Positions 1-8,409 of a stretch of 64,000 nucleotides of DNA are shown piece after piece. Position 1 is the stretch's first letter, and every line of letters starts with the position of its first letter. The notes beneath the pieces were generated by a model. The model made no database searches, was not told the origin of the DNA, and was given only the letters and a program-made list of their open reading frames with translations. Source of the stretch: Actinomycetales bacterium (GTDB lineage: Bacteria > Actinomycetota > Actinomycetes > Actinomycetales > Microbacteriaceae); assembly GCA_015654475.1 (NCBI GenBank), contig JAATGV010000042.1, positions 1 through 64,000 on the forward strand, written 5' to 3'. A program made the translations under genes and the position numbers.

Positions 1-726
1 CTTGCGCACCGTGGTTTGGCAACCAATGCCGTAGAGAACACCATCGCGGCTTTTAATGCCGCGATTGCAGCAGGAGCCGAGTACATCGAGAGCGACATCC
101 ACGCAACTGCCGACGGCATCGCCGTACTGTTCCACGATCAAGATCTTCTTCGCGACTTCGGTGTTGCCAAGAAGATCGAGGAACTGACATCACCACAATT
201 ACGCCGATTGACCGAATCCCGAGCTCACATACCCACCCTCGCCGAGGCCCTTGACGCGTTTCCGCACATTCGCTGGAACCTCGACGTGAAAACATCCGAG
301 GCAATCGCGCCAACGATCGCGACGATTCGCCACGCGCGTGCGGCCGAGCGCATCCTCATCGCCAGCTTCAGCGGAGGCCGATCTCGGCGCGTATCCCGTG
401 AACTACCCGGGGTGCGTCGCTCCCCCGGCAGCTTCCGTATGGGGGCGATCCTCATGTGTGCGAAGCTCAGCCTTACCCGCCTGGGCTCTCGCATTCTGCG
501 CCGATTCGACGCACTACAGGTGCCGGAACGCATGGCCGGACTGACCCTGATCTCAGAGAGGCTCATCCGCAGGTACCATGCCATGGGCGTGGAAGTGCAC
601 GTGTGGACAGTCAACGATGTTGCCGACATGCGCAGGCTCCTCACAATAGGAGTTGACGGCATCATCACCGACCGCGTTGACCGTGCGATACCCATCGCCG
701 CCGAGTTCCGCGCAGCGAGCCAATAA
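1..726 (+). CDS. Glycerophosphodiester phosphodiesterase family protein, 5' end outside window
   Basis: The enzyme hydrolyses glycerophosphodiesters to glycerol-3-phosphate and an alcohol. The reading frame is open from the first base, and the family's opening AHRG motif (visible residues 2-5) comes before the first possible start, so the true start is left of the window. The general acid/base histidines are visible in AHRG and in FHDQD (about residue 45); the metal-binding ESD is at about 30-32 and a conserved lysine lies in LDVKT. The C-terminal VWTVND and GVDGIITDR segments are also typical. The middle part (about 115-145) is arginine-rich and conserved poorly, but the frame is intact. It ends with TAA and is followed by 157 bases before rbpA. 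The substrate cannot be told from sequence. Confidence 0.9.
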   Translation, partial: LAHRGLATNAVENTIAAFNAAIAAGAEYIESDIHATADGIAVLFHDQDLLRDFGVAKKIEELTSPQLRRLTESRAHIPTLAEALDAFPHIRWNLDVKTSEAIAPTIATIRHARAAERILIASFSGGRSRRVSRELPGVRRSPGSFRMGAILMCAKLSLTRLGSRILRRFDALQVPERMAGLTLISERLIRRYHAMGVEVHVWTVNDVADMRRLLTIGVDGIITDRVDRAIPIAAEFRAASQ

Positions 727-883
727 GCTCGCCACGCCAAGGCCATCGGAGCAGATTCGTGCATGCCGAAACACAACATCTCGTAGCGTCACAAGCGGAT
801 GGGAACAAACGCAGACCCGGACGTGTTGCAGATCAAGGACACTGCTGACAATGCAGGTTCGGTGACGAGAGGAACTCCACACA

Positions 884-1255
884 ATGGATCATGGTTTGCG
901 AGGCACCCGTATTGGTGCACACACGGTTTTCGGCGGTTTCGACGGCGAACTGGAGCCACGTGTCAGCTATCTTTTCCGTTGCGAGCACAATCACGAGACA
1001 ACAGTCACTTTTTCGGCTGAAGCAGAATTGCCCGACACCTGGGGGTGCCGGGTCTGTGGTGCCAGCGCGACCAGGATCGCTGACGACAAGCCAGTCGATC
1101 TCGGGGTTTCCGACGCTGCTGCGCCCCGCACCCATTGGGACATGCTTCTCGAACGTCGTTCGTTGGAAGAGTTGGAAGAACTTCTTGAGGAGCGCCTGAA
1201 CTTTTTGCGCGAACGCAGAGCCACCGCTCTCGCCGACATGCGCGCCAACAGCTGA
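884..1255 (+). CDS. rbpA: RNA polymerase-binding protein RbpA
   Basis: RbpA binds RNA polymerase and the principal sigma factor in Actinobacteria and stabilises the open promoter complex. The 123-residue product has the basic N-terminal LRGTRIGA motif (about 5-12), a zinc-ribbon-like core with C33, H37, C55 and C58, and the C-terminal sigma-interacting helix pair starting at RTHWDMLLERR (about 82). An AGAGGA Shine-Dalgarno sequence lies about 10 bases before the ATG. It converges on the ppm gene, as in mycobacteria where rbpA and ppm1 are neighbours facing each other. A second, more divergent paralogue lies at 47130-47513; this copy is the closer match to classical RbpA. Confidence 0.93.
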   Translation: MDHGLRGTRIGAHTVFGGFDGELEPRVSYLFRCEHNHETTVTFSAEAELPDTWGCRVCGASATRIADDKPVDLGVSDAAAPRTHWDMLLERRSLEELEELLEERLNFLRERRATALADMRANS

Positions 1256-1300
1256 CTGAAGCATTCTGCGGCGTTGCACGCGCTGCCGTCGCTTGTACCG

Positions 1301-2044
1301 CTACCTGATCTTTTCCACCACGAACGGTAGCCGTCCGGTTCGGGTCTGAATGCCCCACCGGAATACCTGGACCAGGGCCTCACCGATAATGTTTCCTGTC
1401 ATCTTTGAGACCCCCTCCGTGCGCTCGGTGAACACGATCGGCACCTCCGTTATGGTGAACCCACTGAGCCGCGACCGCCAAGACATCTCAATCTGGTAGC
1501 AGTAGCCGGCAGAGGTGATCGAGTCGAGGTCCCAGTTGGCCAGTGACGCGAGCCGGTAAATGCGAAACCCGGCGGTGATGTCCTTGATCTTCGCGCGCAG
1601 CAGCACGCTCGCATAGATCGACGCCCCGCGCGAGAGCCAGCGTCGGTAGAACGGCCAGTTTTCGGTATCTCCCCCAGCCATCCACCGTGACCCGATTGCA
1701 AGGTCGGCGCCGGCCTGGTTGGCGGCATACAGCGCGGGCAACGCTTCAGGATGATGTGAGCCATCCGCATCCATCTGGGCGAAATAGGCGAAGTCATTGT
1801 CTCGCGCCCACTGGATCGCCGCACGATAGGCCGGCCCAAGACCTTCCTTGCCCTTGCGGTGCAGCACGTGCACCCTGTCGTTCTCGGCGGCGAGTGCATC
1901 AGCGATCCGCCCCGTGCCGTCGGGAGAGTTGTCATCGACAATAAGGATGTTCATGCCGGGATCGGCTGCGAGAGTGCGCATCACAATTGGAGTGATGTTG
2001 TCCTTCTCGTTATATGTCGGGATCGCGACAACGACATCTTTCAT
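1301..2044 (-). CDS. ppm1: Polyprenol monophosphomannose synthase (GT2 family)
   Basis: This transferase makes polyprenyl-phosphate-mannose from GDP-mannose, the mannosyl donor for lipoglycan and protein O-mannosylation outside the membrane. The 247 residues form one GT2 domain: AIPTYNE (7-13), VDDNSPDGTG (36-45) and MDADGSHHPE (91-100), whose DAD is the metal/nucleotide-sugar motif; GFRIY and the C-terminal RTEGVSKM are also family features. There are no obvious membrane helices. The ATG at 2042-2044 overlaps the lnt stop in ATGA, so the two are translationally coupled. A longer frame to 2104 exists, but it would overlap lnt by 61 bases. In M. tuberculosis the Lnt and Ppm domains are fused in one protein; here they are separate. 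Confidence 0.92.
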   Translation of the reverse strand: MKDVVVAIPTYNEKDNITPIVMRTLAADPGMNILIVDDNSPDGTGRIADALAAENDRVHVLHRKGKEGLGPAYRAAIQWARDNDFAYFAQMDADGSHHPEALPALYAANQAGADLAIGSRWMAGGDTENWPFYRRWLSRGASIYASVLLRAKIKDITAGFRIYRLASLANWDLDSITSAGYCYQIEMSWRSRLSGFTITEVPIVFTERTEGVSKMTGNIIGEALVQVFRWGIQTRTGRLPFVVEKIR

Positions 2045-3648
2045 CAAACAAACCTTCCAGTGCGCTTCTTCGCGCGAACAACCCGCGACCAGCCAACGAC
2101 ACATATTACTCCCACACTGAAGCCCACAGCCGCGAGCTCGACGACAACGTTGACTATGGTGCCGGGAGCTATCGCGTCGACTTGCGGAACATCGGCCGTC
2201 AGGGACATGCCCTCAAACCTCGGAACCGAAGAAAGCACAGCTCCGTCCGGCCCATAGATTGCGCTGTATCCGACCGTAGATACGCTCACCACCGAACGAC
2301 CGTTCGAGATCGCCTGCATCCGGGCGATCGCAAGCTGCTGGATGCTCTCATCACTGTCGCCGAAGTCGGCGTTGTTTGTCTGCGAAAGGATGAATGAGGC
2401 TCCGCCGAACACTGCGTCACGGAGGATGTCGTCATAGGCGATGTCGAAACATATGTTGACGCCGAATCTCGCGCCGCCCGCATCAAAGACACCATTTGTC
2501 GTGCCGGCCGTGTAGTTGCGTTGGACGAGGTTCACCAGGTCAGGGGCAAGAGCCTCAAAAAAAGAGCGATTCGGCATGTACTCGGCGAATGGCACAGGGT
2601 GACGTTTGTCGTAGACCGCCACGATCCCCTGATCCGGCTTCCATAGGAGCGAGCTATTGAAGTACTGGGTGCCGCGATTCTGAATCGTGCCAAATACCAG
2701 AGGAACGCCCGTGCTACCTGTCAGTTGCTGCAGGGCAGCGTAAGCGTCTGCATTGGCCTGTGGGTCGATATCCGACGAGTTCTCCGGCCATACGATCAGA
2801 TCTGCACCCGTGAGATCAGTTGATTTCGTGACAGCGAGGTGGTTGGCAAGCCACTCCCCCCTATCGTGCTCAGCGAAGAGGCCTGCTTTGGCATTCCCTT
2901 GAATCGCGACAACTCGAGTCGTCGCCGTTCCCGAGGCGAAGAGCGTTGCCCAGCTTGGAGCGAACCCCGCGCACAAGGCAACAGCCACAGCGCTCACGCC
3001 GAGGACTCGGCGACGCCCCTCACCCGCATCCCGATCGGCCTCTATCTGGCTGCGACTGCACCGCCACCAGACAAGCACCACCGGTACGCTCGACAACCAC
3101 ACGATAACAAGCGAGAGCCCAGAGATCCCTACCCAAGACGCGAAGGAAGCAAACGGGGAATCGGCCTGCGAAAGCGCAATCCGCCCCCAAGGGAATCCCC
3201 CGTACGGCCCCAGTCCGCTGAGCACCTCGCGCGCCACCCATATCACCGCGATGACACCGGGGATCCAGACCGCCGCTGTGTGTCTGTAGCGCCGAAGCAA
3301 CCACGAACACGTCCAGCCGGTCACCGCCATGCCGATGGAAAAGAAGACACCCATCACCACAGCCAGCGCCAACCATGGAACCGGGCCGAGGTACAGATTC
3401 AGCCAACGGATGAGCACCGCCCAAAATGTCACTCCGCCGACGAAACCGACCGCAAGTCCCGCGAAGAAACCGCGGCCAAGCACCGTCGAGACCGCCCCAG
3501 CGACACCGACAAACGCAAACGGCCATATCCCCTGGCTGGGAAAAGAGACCGCAAGCGCAAGGCCGGAGAGCAGGGCAATCGGGTAGGCATAGCGAGCCCT
3601 CATCTTCGCCACGTCAGACAGGTGACCAGCCGACACTCTTGACCCCAT
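2044..3648 (-). CDS. lnt: Apolipoprotein N-acyltransferase
   Basis: Lnt N-acylates the lipidated N-terminal cysteine of lipoproteins at the outer face of the membrane. The 534-residue product has about six membrane helices in its first 230 residues, then a nitrilase-type domain. The catalytic triad is visible: E289 in VWPEN, K348 in YDKRH and C400 in NICFD. One further membrane helix follows near the C terminus (about 500-523). The ATG follows the helY stop with no spacing; an AGGAC sequence lies 8 bases upstream. A later ATG at 3603 is also possible. The next gene, ppm, is coupled through ATGA, matching the lnt/ppm partnership known from Actinobacteria. Confidence 0.93.
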   Translation of the reverse strand: MGSRVSAGHLSDVAKMRARYAYPIALLSGLALAVSFPSQGIWPFAFVGVAGAVSTVLGRGFFAGLAVGFVGGVTFWAVLIRWLNLYLGPVPWLALAVVMGVFFSIGMAVTGWTCSWLLRRYRHTAAVWIPGVIAVIWVAREVLSGLGPYGGFPWGRIALSQADSPFASFASWVGISGLSLVIVWLSSVPVVLVWWRCSRSQIEADRDAGEGRRRVLGVSAVAVALCAGFAPSWATLFASGTATTRVVAIQGNAKAGLFAEHDRGEWLANHLAVTKSTDLTGADLIVWPENSSDIDPQANADAYAALQQLTGSTGVPLVFGTIQNRGTQYFNSSLLWKPDQGIVAVYDKRHPVPFAEYMPNRSFFEALAPDLVNLVQRNYTAGTTNGVFDAGGARFGVNICFDIAYDDILRDAVFGGASFILSQTNNADFGDSDESIQQLAIARMQAISNGRSVVSVSTVGYSAIYGPDGAVLSSVPRFEGMSLTADVPQVDAIAPGTIVNVVVELAAVGFSVGVICVVGWSRVVRAKKRTGRFV

Positions 3649-6051
3649 CTATTGTCCTGCGTTCGAATACAAGACAACACCGCGTCTCAGCGCGGTCGTG
3701 GCCGCCTTCGCCTGATCGGCAAGCTCGCCATCGTCCGCGTGCGTAATCTGATCGAGCACGTCGACCACCTGCTTCATGCGTCGCACGAAGTCGCCGGCGG
3801 TCAACTCACCGTCGCCGAGAACCCGGTGCAGGGATGCGCCGGAGGCCCAGCGATGCGCTGCGAACGCGAAACCGGCCGACGGCCGGCTGCTTCCCGGCAT
3901 ACCGCCGTCGCGCTCAAGGTCGTCAAGCTGCGCCCAGTGCCCGAGCAACGTCTCGTATCGCGAACGGAATAGCCCGCGCGGCATTGCCGGCGCCTCATCC
4001 TCCTCTTCGCGACGCGGTTCATGAACCATGACGCTGACGAGCGCGCACAGCGTCGGTACATCCACACCAGACCAGATTCCCTCTCTGATGCACTCCGAGA
4101 TCAGGAGATCGCGTTCGCCGTAGATTCGCTTGAGACGCTCGCCGTCTGCGGTCGCCGCGAGTCGGCCATCGGCCGACTGCCCCAAGTACCCGAGGCGTTC
4201 GAGGATGTCGGTGACCCGATCGAACGTGCGCGAGATGGCCCCAGTACGCGATCGAATCTGTTTTTCGAGAGTGCGCGAGCGTTTCGCAAGTGCAAACCAG
4301 CGCTCGGCCCAGCGTGCGTGCTTCTCCCTGTCTGGACATTGATGACATGGATGTCGCCTCATCTGGCGCCGCAGCTCATCCAGTTCACGCTTGACCCCGT
4401 CGCTGCGTGAACGGCTGGCCTGTCGGCCAGCAGCGCTCGAGGACTCGCGCTCGAGCGTAGAGATCGAGTTTCGAATCGAGGCATACTCGGCGAAGTCGCC
4501 GCGCGAGCAGTGGAACGAATCGCTATACCCTTCGAGCGACTCCCTTTGTTCCGCCAGCTGCCGTGCCAGGCCCACCACCTGTCTGTCGGCCTGAAACTGT
4601 GCGAACGACGACTCAAGGATGTTACGTGTCGCGTCCCGCCCGATGCGGTCGATCAAGTTGACAGCCATGTTGTATGTCGGCTTGAAGCTCGAATAGAGCG
4701 GGTATGTGCGTTTCGTGGCAAGCGAAGCCACATATTCAGCATTCGTATCGTCTCTCCATTGGATGATGGCGTGGCCCTCAGGATCGATACCACGCCTCCC
4801 TGCACGCCCCGTGAACTGCGTGTACTCACCCGCAGTAATCGGCGCGCGTTGCGTGCCGTTGAACTTGTCGAGCCTTTCCAGCACGACGGAACGTGCCGGC
4901 ATATTGACGCCGAGGGCGAGAGTCTCTGTCGCAAAAACGACCTTGACGAGCCGTTTGATGAAGAGCTCTTCCACGACCTCCTTGAATGTTGGCAGCATGC
5001 CGGCGTGATGGGCGGCGACTCCTTGCTCAAGGGCGGCCGACCAGGACCAGAAGTCGAGCACTCCTAGGTCTTCCTCGGGAATGTCGGAGCACGCGGCCTC
5101 GATGATGCTGCGAATCTGAGCCTTCTCCGACGAACTCGTCAGATGGAGGTCGGCGTGGGCGACCTGGTGCAGTGCCGACTCACATCCCGCTCGACTGAAT
5201 ATAAAGAAAATCGCGGGCAACAGGCCTTGGCGATTCAAGATGTTGATGGTCTGCCAGCGGTCGATTCTGCGTGTTGATGAGCCACGGCCACTTCTTCTGG
5301 AACCACTATTCCGGCCGCCTCGTCCGCCGCCTCGACCACTTACCCCACCGAGGCGTAGCAAGGATTCGTTGATCACGACCTTTCCACTTGCACTAGTGGT
5401 GAACAGGTCGATGAGCTCATCGCCGACCAGAACATGCTGTGTAAGTGGCACCGGACGATATTCGGAGACGACGATGTCGGTTGCGCCGCGCACCTCGGCG
5501 AGCCAGGCACCGAACTCCTCCGCGTTAGACACCGTCGCCGACAGCGAGACCACGGCGACACTACGCGGGAGCTGGATGATTATCTCTTCCCACACTGCGC
5601 CACGGAACCGATCGGCCAGGTAATGCACCTCATCCATAATCACGAATGCGAGATCGGAAAGCAGCTCCGATCCCGCATAGATCATGTTGCGCAGAACTTC
5701 GGTGGTCATGACGACAATGCGAGCTGTCGCGTTGATGTTGGTGTCCCCGGTAAGAAGCCCGACATTCTCGGCACCGTATTTGGACTGCAACTCTTGAAAC
5801 TTCTGGTTGCTCAGTGCCTTGATGGGAGTCGTGTAGAAGACTTTGTCGCGGACCGACGCGATTGAACAGTACACCGCGAAATCGGCTACAACCGTCTTGC
5901 CTGCGCCCGTAGGAGCGGCGACCAGCACTCCCCTGCCGTCGGCGATCGACTCGCAAGCGGTGATCTGGAACGGATCGAGCTGAAAGCTGAGGGTTTGCGC
6001 AAACGCCCTGAGCTTGTCCGAAAGCATGGGGGCTTGCCGCGTATCGGTCAC
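3649..6051 (-). CDS. helY: DEAD/DEAH-box RNA helicase, HelY/Mtr4-like
   Basis: This is a superfamily 2 helicase of the Ski2/Mtr4 type, widespread in Actinobacteria next to tatC. The 800 residues contain Walker A APTGAGKT (46-53), the DEVH box (140-143), SATVSN (171-176), a second RecA-like domain ending in GRAGRRGID (about 415-423), and a C-terminal region with HPCHQCPDREKHARWAE, characteristic of HelY. An arginine/glycine-rich linker at about 239-262 (for example GRGGGRGGR) resembles RGG-type RNA-binding segments and is probably disordered. The start overlaps the tatC stop by 4 bases and lnt follows directly. A role in RNA processing or decay is inferred from the family. Confidence 0.9.
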   Translation of the reverse strand: MTDTRQAPMLSDKLRAFAQTLSFQLDPFQITACESIADGRGVLVAAPTGAGKTVVADFAVYCSIASVRDKVFYTTPIKALSNQKFQELQSKYGAENVGLLTGDTNINATARIVVMTTEVLRNMIYAGSELLSDLAFVIMDEVHYLADRFRGAVWEEIIIQLPRSVAVVSLSATVSNAEEFGAWLAEVRGATDIVVSEYRPVPLTQHVLVGDELIDLFTTSASGKVVINESLLRLGGVSGRGGGRGGRNSGSRRSGRGSSTRRIDRWQTINILNRQGLLPAIFFIFSRAGCESALHQVAHADLHLTSSSEKAQIRSIIEAACSDIPEEDLGVLDFWSWSAALEQGVAAHHAGMLPTFKEVVEELFIKRLVKVVFATETLALGVNMPARSVVLERLDKFNGTQRAPITAGEYTQFTGRAGRRGIDPEGHAIIQWRDDTNAEYVASLATKRTYPLYSSFKPTYNMAVNLIDRIGRDATRNILESSFAQFQADRQVVGLARQLAEQRESLEGYSDSFHCSRGDFAEYASIRNSISTLERESSSAAGRQASRSRSDGVKRELDELRRQMRRHPCHQCPDREKHARWAERWFALAKRSRTLEKQIRSRTGAISRTFDRVTDILERLGYLGQSADGRLAATADGERLKRIYGERDLLISECIREGIWSGVDVPTLCALVSVMVHEPRREEEDEAPAMPRGLFRSRYETLLGHWAQLDDLERDGGMPGSSRPSAGFAFAAHRWASGASLHRVLGDGELTAGDFVRRMKQVVDVLDQITHADDGELADQAKAATTALRRGVVLYSNAGQ

Positions 6052-6851
6052 TCTGTGACGCCAGAGGTTACGGGCACATCAAGAAGTTGCGCCGTGCGTT
6101 TGCGCACTCGCCTGTCGTGGAGCAACCCGATAGTAGCAGCCGTGAAATAGAGCAAAACCATCGGGAGGGCGAGAATGAACATCGAGATGATGTCTGCCGC
6201 CGGCGTCGCGAGGGCAGTAAAGACGGCAATCAGAAGCACTGCTACTCGCCAGCCCCGAAGGATCGACTGACCGGAAAGCACCCCAACCAGGTTGAGGACG
6301 ACAAGGAAGACGGGCACCACAAAAGCGATCCCGATCACGATCATCAGTCGAATGACGAAGTCGAAATAATACGGTGCCGTGATGATCGACGCATCTTCTT
6401 GCGGAACGAATCCCGTCATCAGCGTCACCATATTTGGCAGCACGAGCCAGCCGGCGAAACATCCAAGCAAGAAGAGTGGAACGGCCGCACAGAGAAAGCC
6501 GAGCGCACGAATCCGCTCTTTTCGCGTCATCGCCGGCGTGATGAAGGCCCAGATCTGATAGAGCCAGACCGGACTGGTGATGACGATGGCGATAAAGAAT
6601 GAAATCTTAAGCTTCACGTCGAACGCCGAGGTGATGTCGGTGTAATTGAGCTGGACTTCACGCCCCTGCATTTCCGCCACACGACGGATGGGTTCTCTCA
6701 GCAGGTCCCAGACAACCGGTGTCAGCAACCAGCCGATCACCATGCCAAGAACTATCGCAACCACAGAAATGACGAGGCGCTTGCGAAACTCTCGAAGGTG
6801 GCCACCGAGAGACATCCGCGCCTCCGGGTTGGCTTTTCGCGACGAAACCAC
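6048..6851 (-). CDS. tatC: Sec-independent protein translocase TatC
   Basis: TatC is the receptor subunit of the twin-arginine translocase, which exports folded proteins across the membrane. The 267 residues begin with the typical cytoplasmic segment GGHLREFRKRL and contain six hydrophobic segments; the FITPAMTRKERIRAL stretch between segments is a family hallmark. The frame starts at a GTG at 6849-6851, and an ATG 12 codons later (at 6815) is an alternative that would begin directly at the conserved part. tatA lies 2 bases upstream and helY overlaps by 4 bases downstream, the standard actinobacterial order pafB-pafC-tatA-tatC-helY. The C-terminal tail is basic (HDRRVRKR). Confidence 0.95.
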   Translation of the reverse strand: MVSSRKANPEARMSLGGHLREFRKRLVISVVAIVLGMVIGWLLTPVVWDLLREPIRRVAEMQGREVQLNYTDITSAFDVKLKISFFIAIVITSPVWLYQIWAFITPAMTRKERIRALGFLCAAVPLFLLGCFAGWLVLPNMVTLMTGFVPQEDASIITAPYYFDFVIRLMIVIGIAFVVPVFLVVLNLVGVLSGQSILRGWRVAVLLIAVFTALATPAADIISMFILALPMVLLYFTAATIGLLHDRRVRKRTAQLLDVPVTSGVTE

Positions 6852-6853
6852 TG

Positions 6854-7078
6854 CTATGAAGCGGGCTTGTCGTGCTCAGAGTCGGGAGCATCCTTCTCGG
6901 CGTTCGCGGAGCCCTCAGTCTGCGCCTCTTCTTGGTTCATGGACTTTACTTCCTTGCGGAAGATGCGCATTGACTCGCCAAGGCTACGCGCAAGCCCGGG
7001 CAGTTTTGGCGCCCCGAACAAAAGCAGGATGATGACCAGAATGATGAGAAAGTGCCAGCCGGTGAGGTTGCCTAACAT
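6854..7078 (-). CDS. tatA: Sec-independent protein translocase TatA
   Basis: TatA multimerises to form the translocation pore or weakened membrane patch of the Tat system. The 74-residue product shows the canonical layout: a short N-terminal transmembrane helix (about 8-21), the LLFGAPKLPGLARSLGESM hinge and amphipathic helix, then a charged C-terminal tail. AGGAG lies 6 bases before the ATG. A small hairpin (GTCGG/CCGAC) sits just upstream of this ribosome binding site. Only one tatA/tatB-type gene is visible in the window; a tatB would have to lie elsewhere. Confidence 0.95.
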   Translation of the reverse strand: MLGNLTGWHFLIILVIILLLFGAPKLPGLARSLGESMRIFRKEVKSMNQEEAQTEGSANAEKDAPDSEHDKPAS

Positions 7079-7193
7079 CAGTGCTCCTATTTTGTCGGTT
7101 CCACCCGACCGTTTTGGTTGGGCCAGGCATCGGTACAGTCTATTCGAGAGAGGTTACAGTCCGAACGCAAAGCAGTGAAAGCCTCAGCACATC

Positions 7194-7451
7194 CTAATCG
7201 TGTGAGGCCGACTGCCCAGTCGCGATAACACGCACCTGCTCGACTGATGCGCGGGCGCCGTCGATTCGCGCCGTCAACTCCGCCGCCCCCTCGATCACTG
7301 GCTCAGTGAGTTTGGCCAGCTTCGAGAGATCGTCGCCGATACCGCGCAGGCTAGCGAAAATGTTCCAGGCGATCCACGCAAACAGAAGCACCGCGAACAG
7401 ACTGATCCCGCCCCAGATGAATATCCACGCGATAGGTTGCATGACAGCCAT
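7194..7451 (-). CDS. Small single-span membrane protein, unknown function
   Basis: I do not recognise this 85-residue protein. It has one hydrophobic span at about residues 6-30, rich in tryptophan (AWIFIWGGISLF and FAWIAWNIF), followed by a soluble tail of about 50 residues that is probably helical or coiled coil (DDLSKLAKLTEPVIEGAAEL). The ATG at 7449-7451 starts 1 base after the pafC stop, and the gene lies between pafC and tatA, so it is very likely a member of the same operon. The frame can be extended to 7541, but that would run deep into pafC. A membrane-anchored accessory role is only a guess. Confidence 0.7.
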   Translation of the reverse strand: MAVMQPIAWIFIWGGISLFAVLLFAWIAWNIFASLRGIGDDLSKLAKLTEPVIEGAAELTARIDGARASVEQVRVIATGQSASHD

Positions 7452-7452
7452 T

Positions 7453-8409
7453 CTACGTCTGTTCGGAGTACCGGGCGAGGGCCGTCGCTGCGCGCACCTC
7501 GACCGCCGCACGAAGCTCATCTCCATGCTCGACACGAACACGCCCCGGATACGCCATCATCGAGCGCACGAGGGCATCAGTGCTTGAATAGCTGATCTCC
7601 GCGATGACCTCCCCCGTCGCAACATCGACAGATCGCGGCGCGTCCGCGTACCACGACAGAAATCCCAGGGCAGTCGGATGAACGCGTACCGTTGCGGTCA
7701 TCACCCCAGCATCCGATGCCAACGCGAGCATGTCCACGGGGTGTGCGGCGAAGACGTCACCGGTGTCGGTGAGGTCGCTGATGCGTTCGACGCGGAAGGT
7801 GCGAACCGCTTCGGCAGAATGACTCCAACCGCGCAGGTACCAGCCTTGGTCATATCGATCCATCCATAACGGATCAACCAACCGGGCAGCACTCGCCTCA
7901 CCATGCGCATCGATGTAGGAGAAGCGCATGGTGTGGGCGTTCTCAATGGCATCGCGCAGGACACGGATGTGATCATCGAGGTGCTGATGCGCTGGCTCCG
8001 CCGCAGAGCGTGGTGCCACATTCAGTTTGCGCAATATGCTCGCTGCCACGGCTGCCGATGTTTGATCAAGGGTGGCGTCGAGAACCTGCAGCCCGGCGAT
8101 GATAGCCACGATCTCGACGTTCGTCAGCCTCGGCACCCGATCGATGACGATTGTCCGGGTGAGGATCACCTCCCCCTGATCGAGCGCGTCCCAATCGATG
8201 TCGAAGAGGTCGTTATCTTGATATGTGGCCGTCTCGCCAGGCACACCGGACATCGCAATCGTCCTGACGAGCTCGGTGACCACCTCCGGCGTCAGATCGA
8301 ATCTCTCGGCCAGCTCCCCTACCGTCGCCGATCCTTTATCGATCAGGTAGGGAACCGCCGCGACCATGAAGGCGAATCGGCGCCCCGCCGATGTTGCGCC
8401 AACGTTCAT
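7453..8409 (-). CDS. pafC: PafC, WYL-domain transcriptional regulator
   Basis: PafC acts with PafB as a transcription activator of the mycobacterial LexA-independent DNA damage response; in mycobacteria it was first found next to pafA. The 318-residue protein has an N-terminal winged-helix region (about 8-65, with VGELAERFDLTPEVVTELVRT), a linker, and a WYL domain with WYLRGWSHSAEAVRTFRVERI at about 195-215. A C-terminal WCX-like extension follows. The start overlaps the pafB stop by 4 bases. No Pup ligase or proteasome genes are in the window, so the damage-response role is more likely than one in protein degradation. Confidence 0.9.
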   Translation of the reverse strand: MNVGATSAGRRFAFMVAAVPYLIDKGSATVGELAERFDLTPEVVTELVRTIAMSGVPGETATYQDNDLFDIDWDALDQGEVILTRTIVIDRVPRLTNVEIVAIIAGLQVLDATLDQTSAAVAASILRKLNVAPRSAAEPAHQHLDDHIRVLRDAIENAHTMRFSYIDAHGEASAARLVDPLWMDRYDQGWYLRGWSHSAEAVRTFRVERISDLTDTGDVFAAHPVDMLALASDAGVMTATVRVHPTALGFLSWYADAPRSVDVATGEVIAEISYSSTDALVRSMMAYPGRVRVEHGDELRAAVEVRAATALARYSEQT

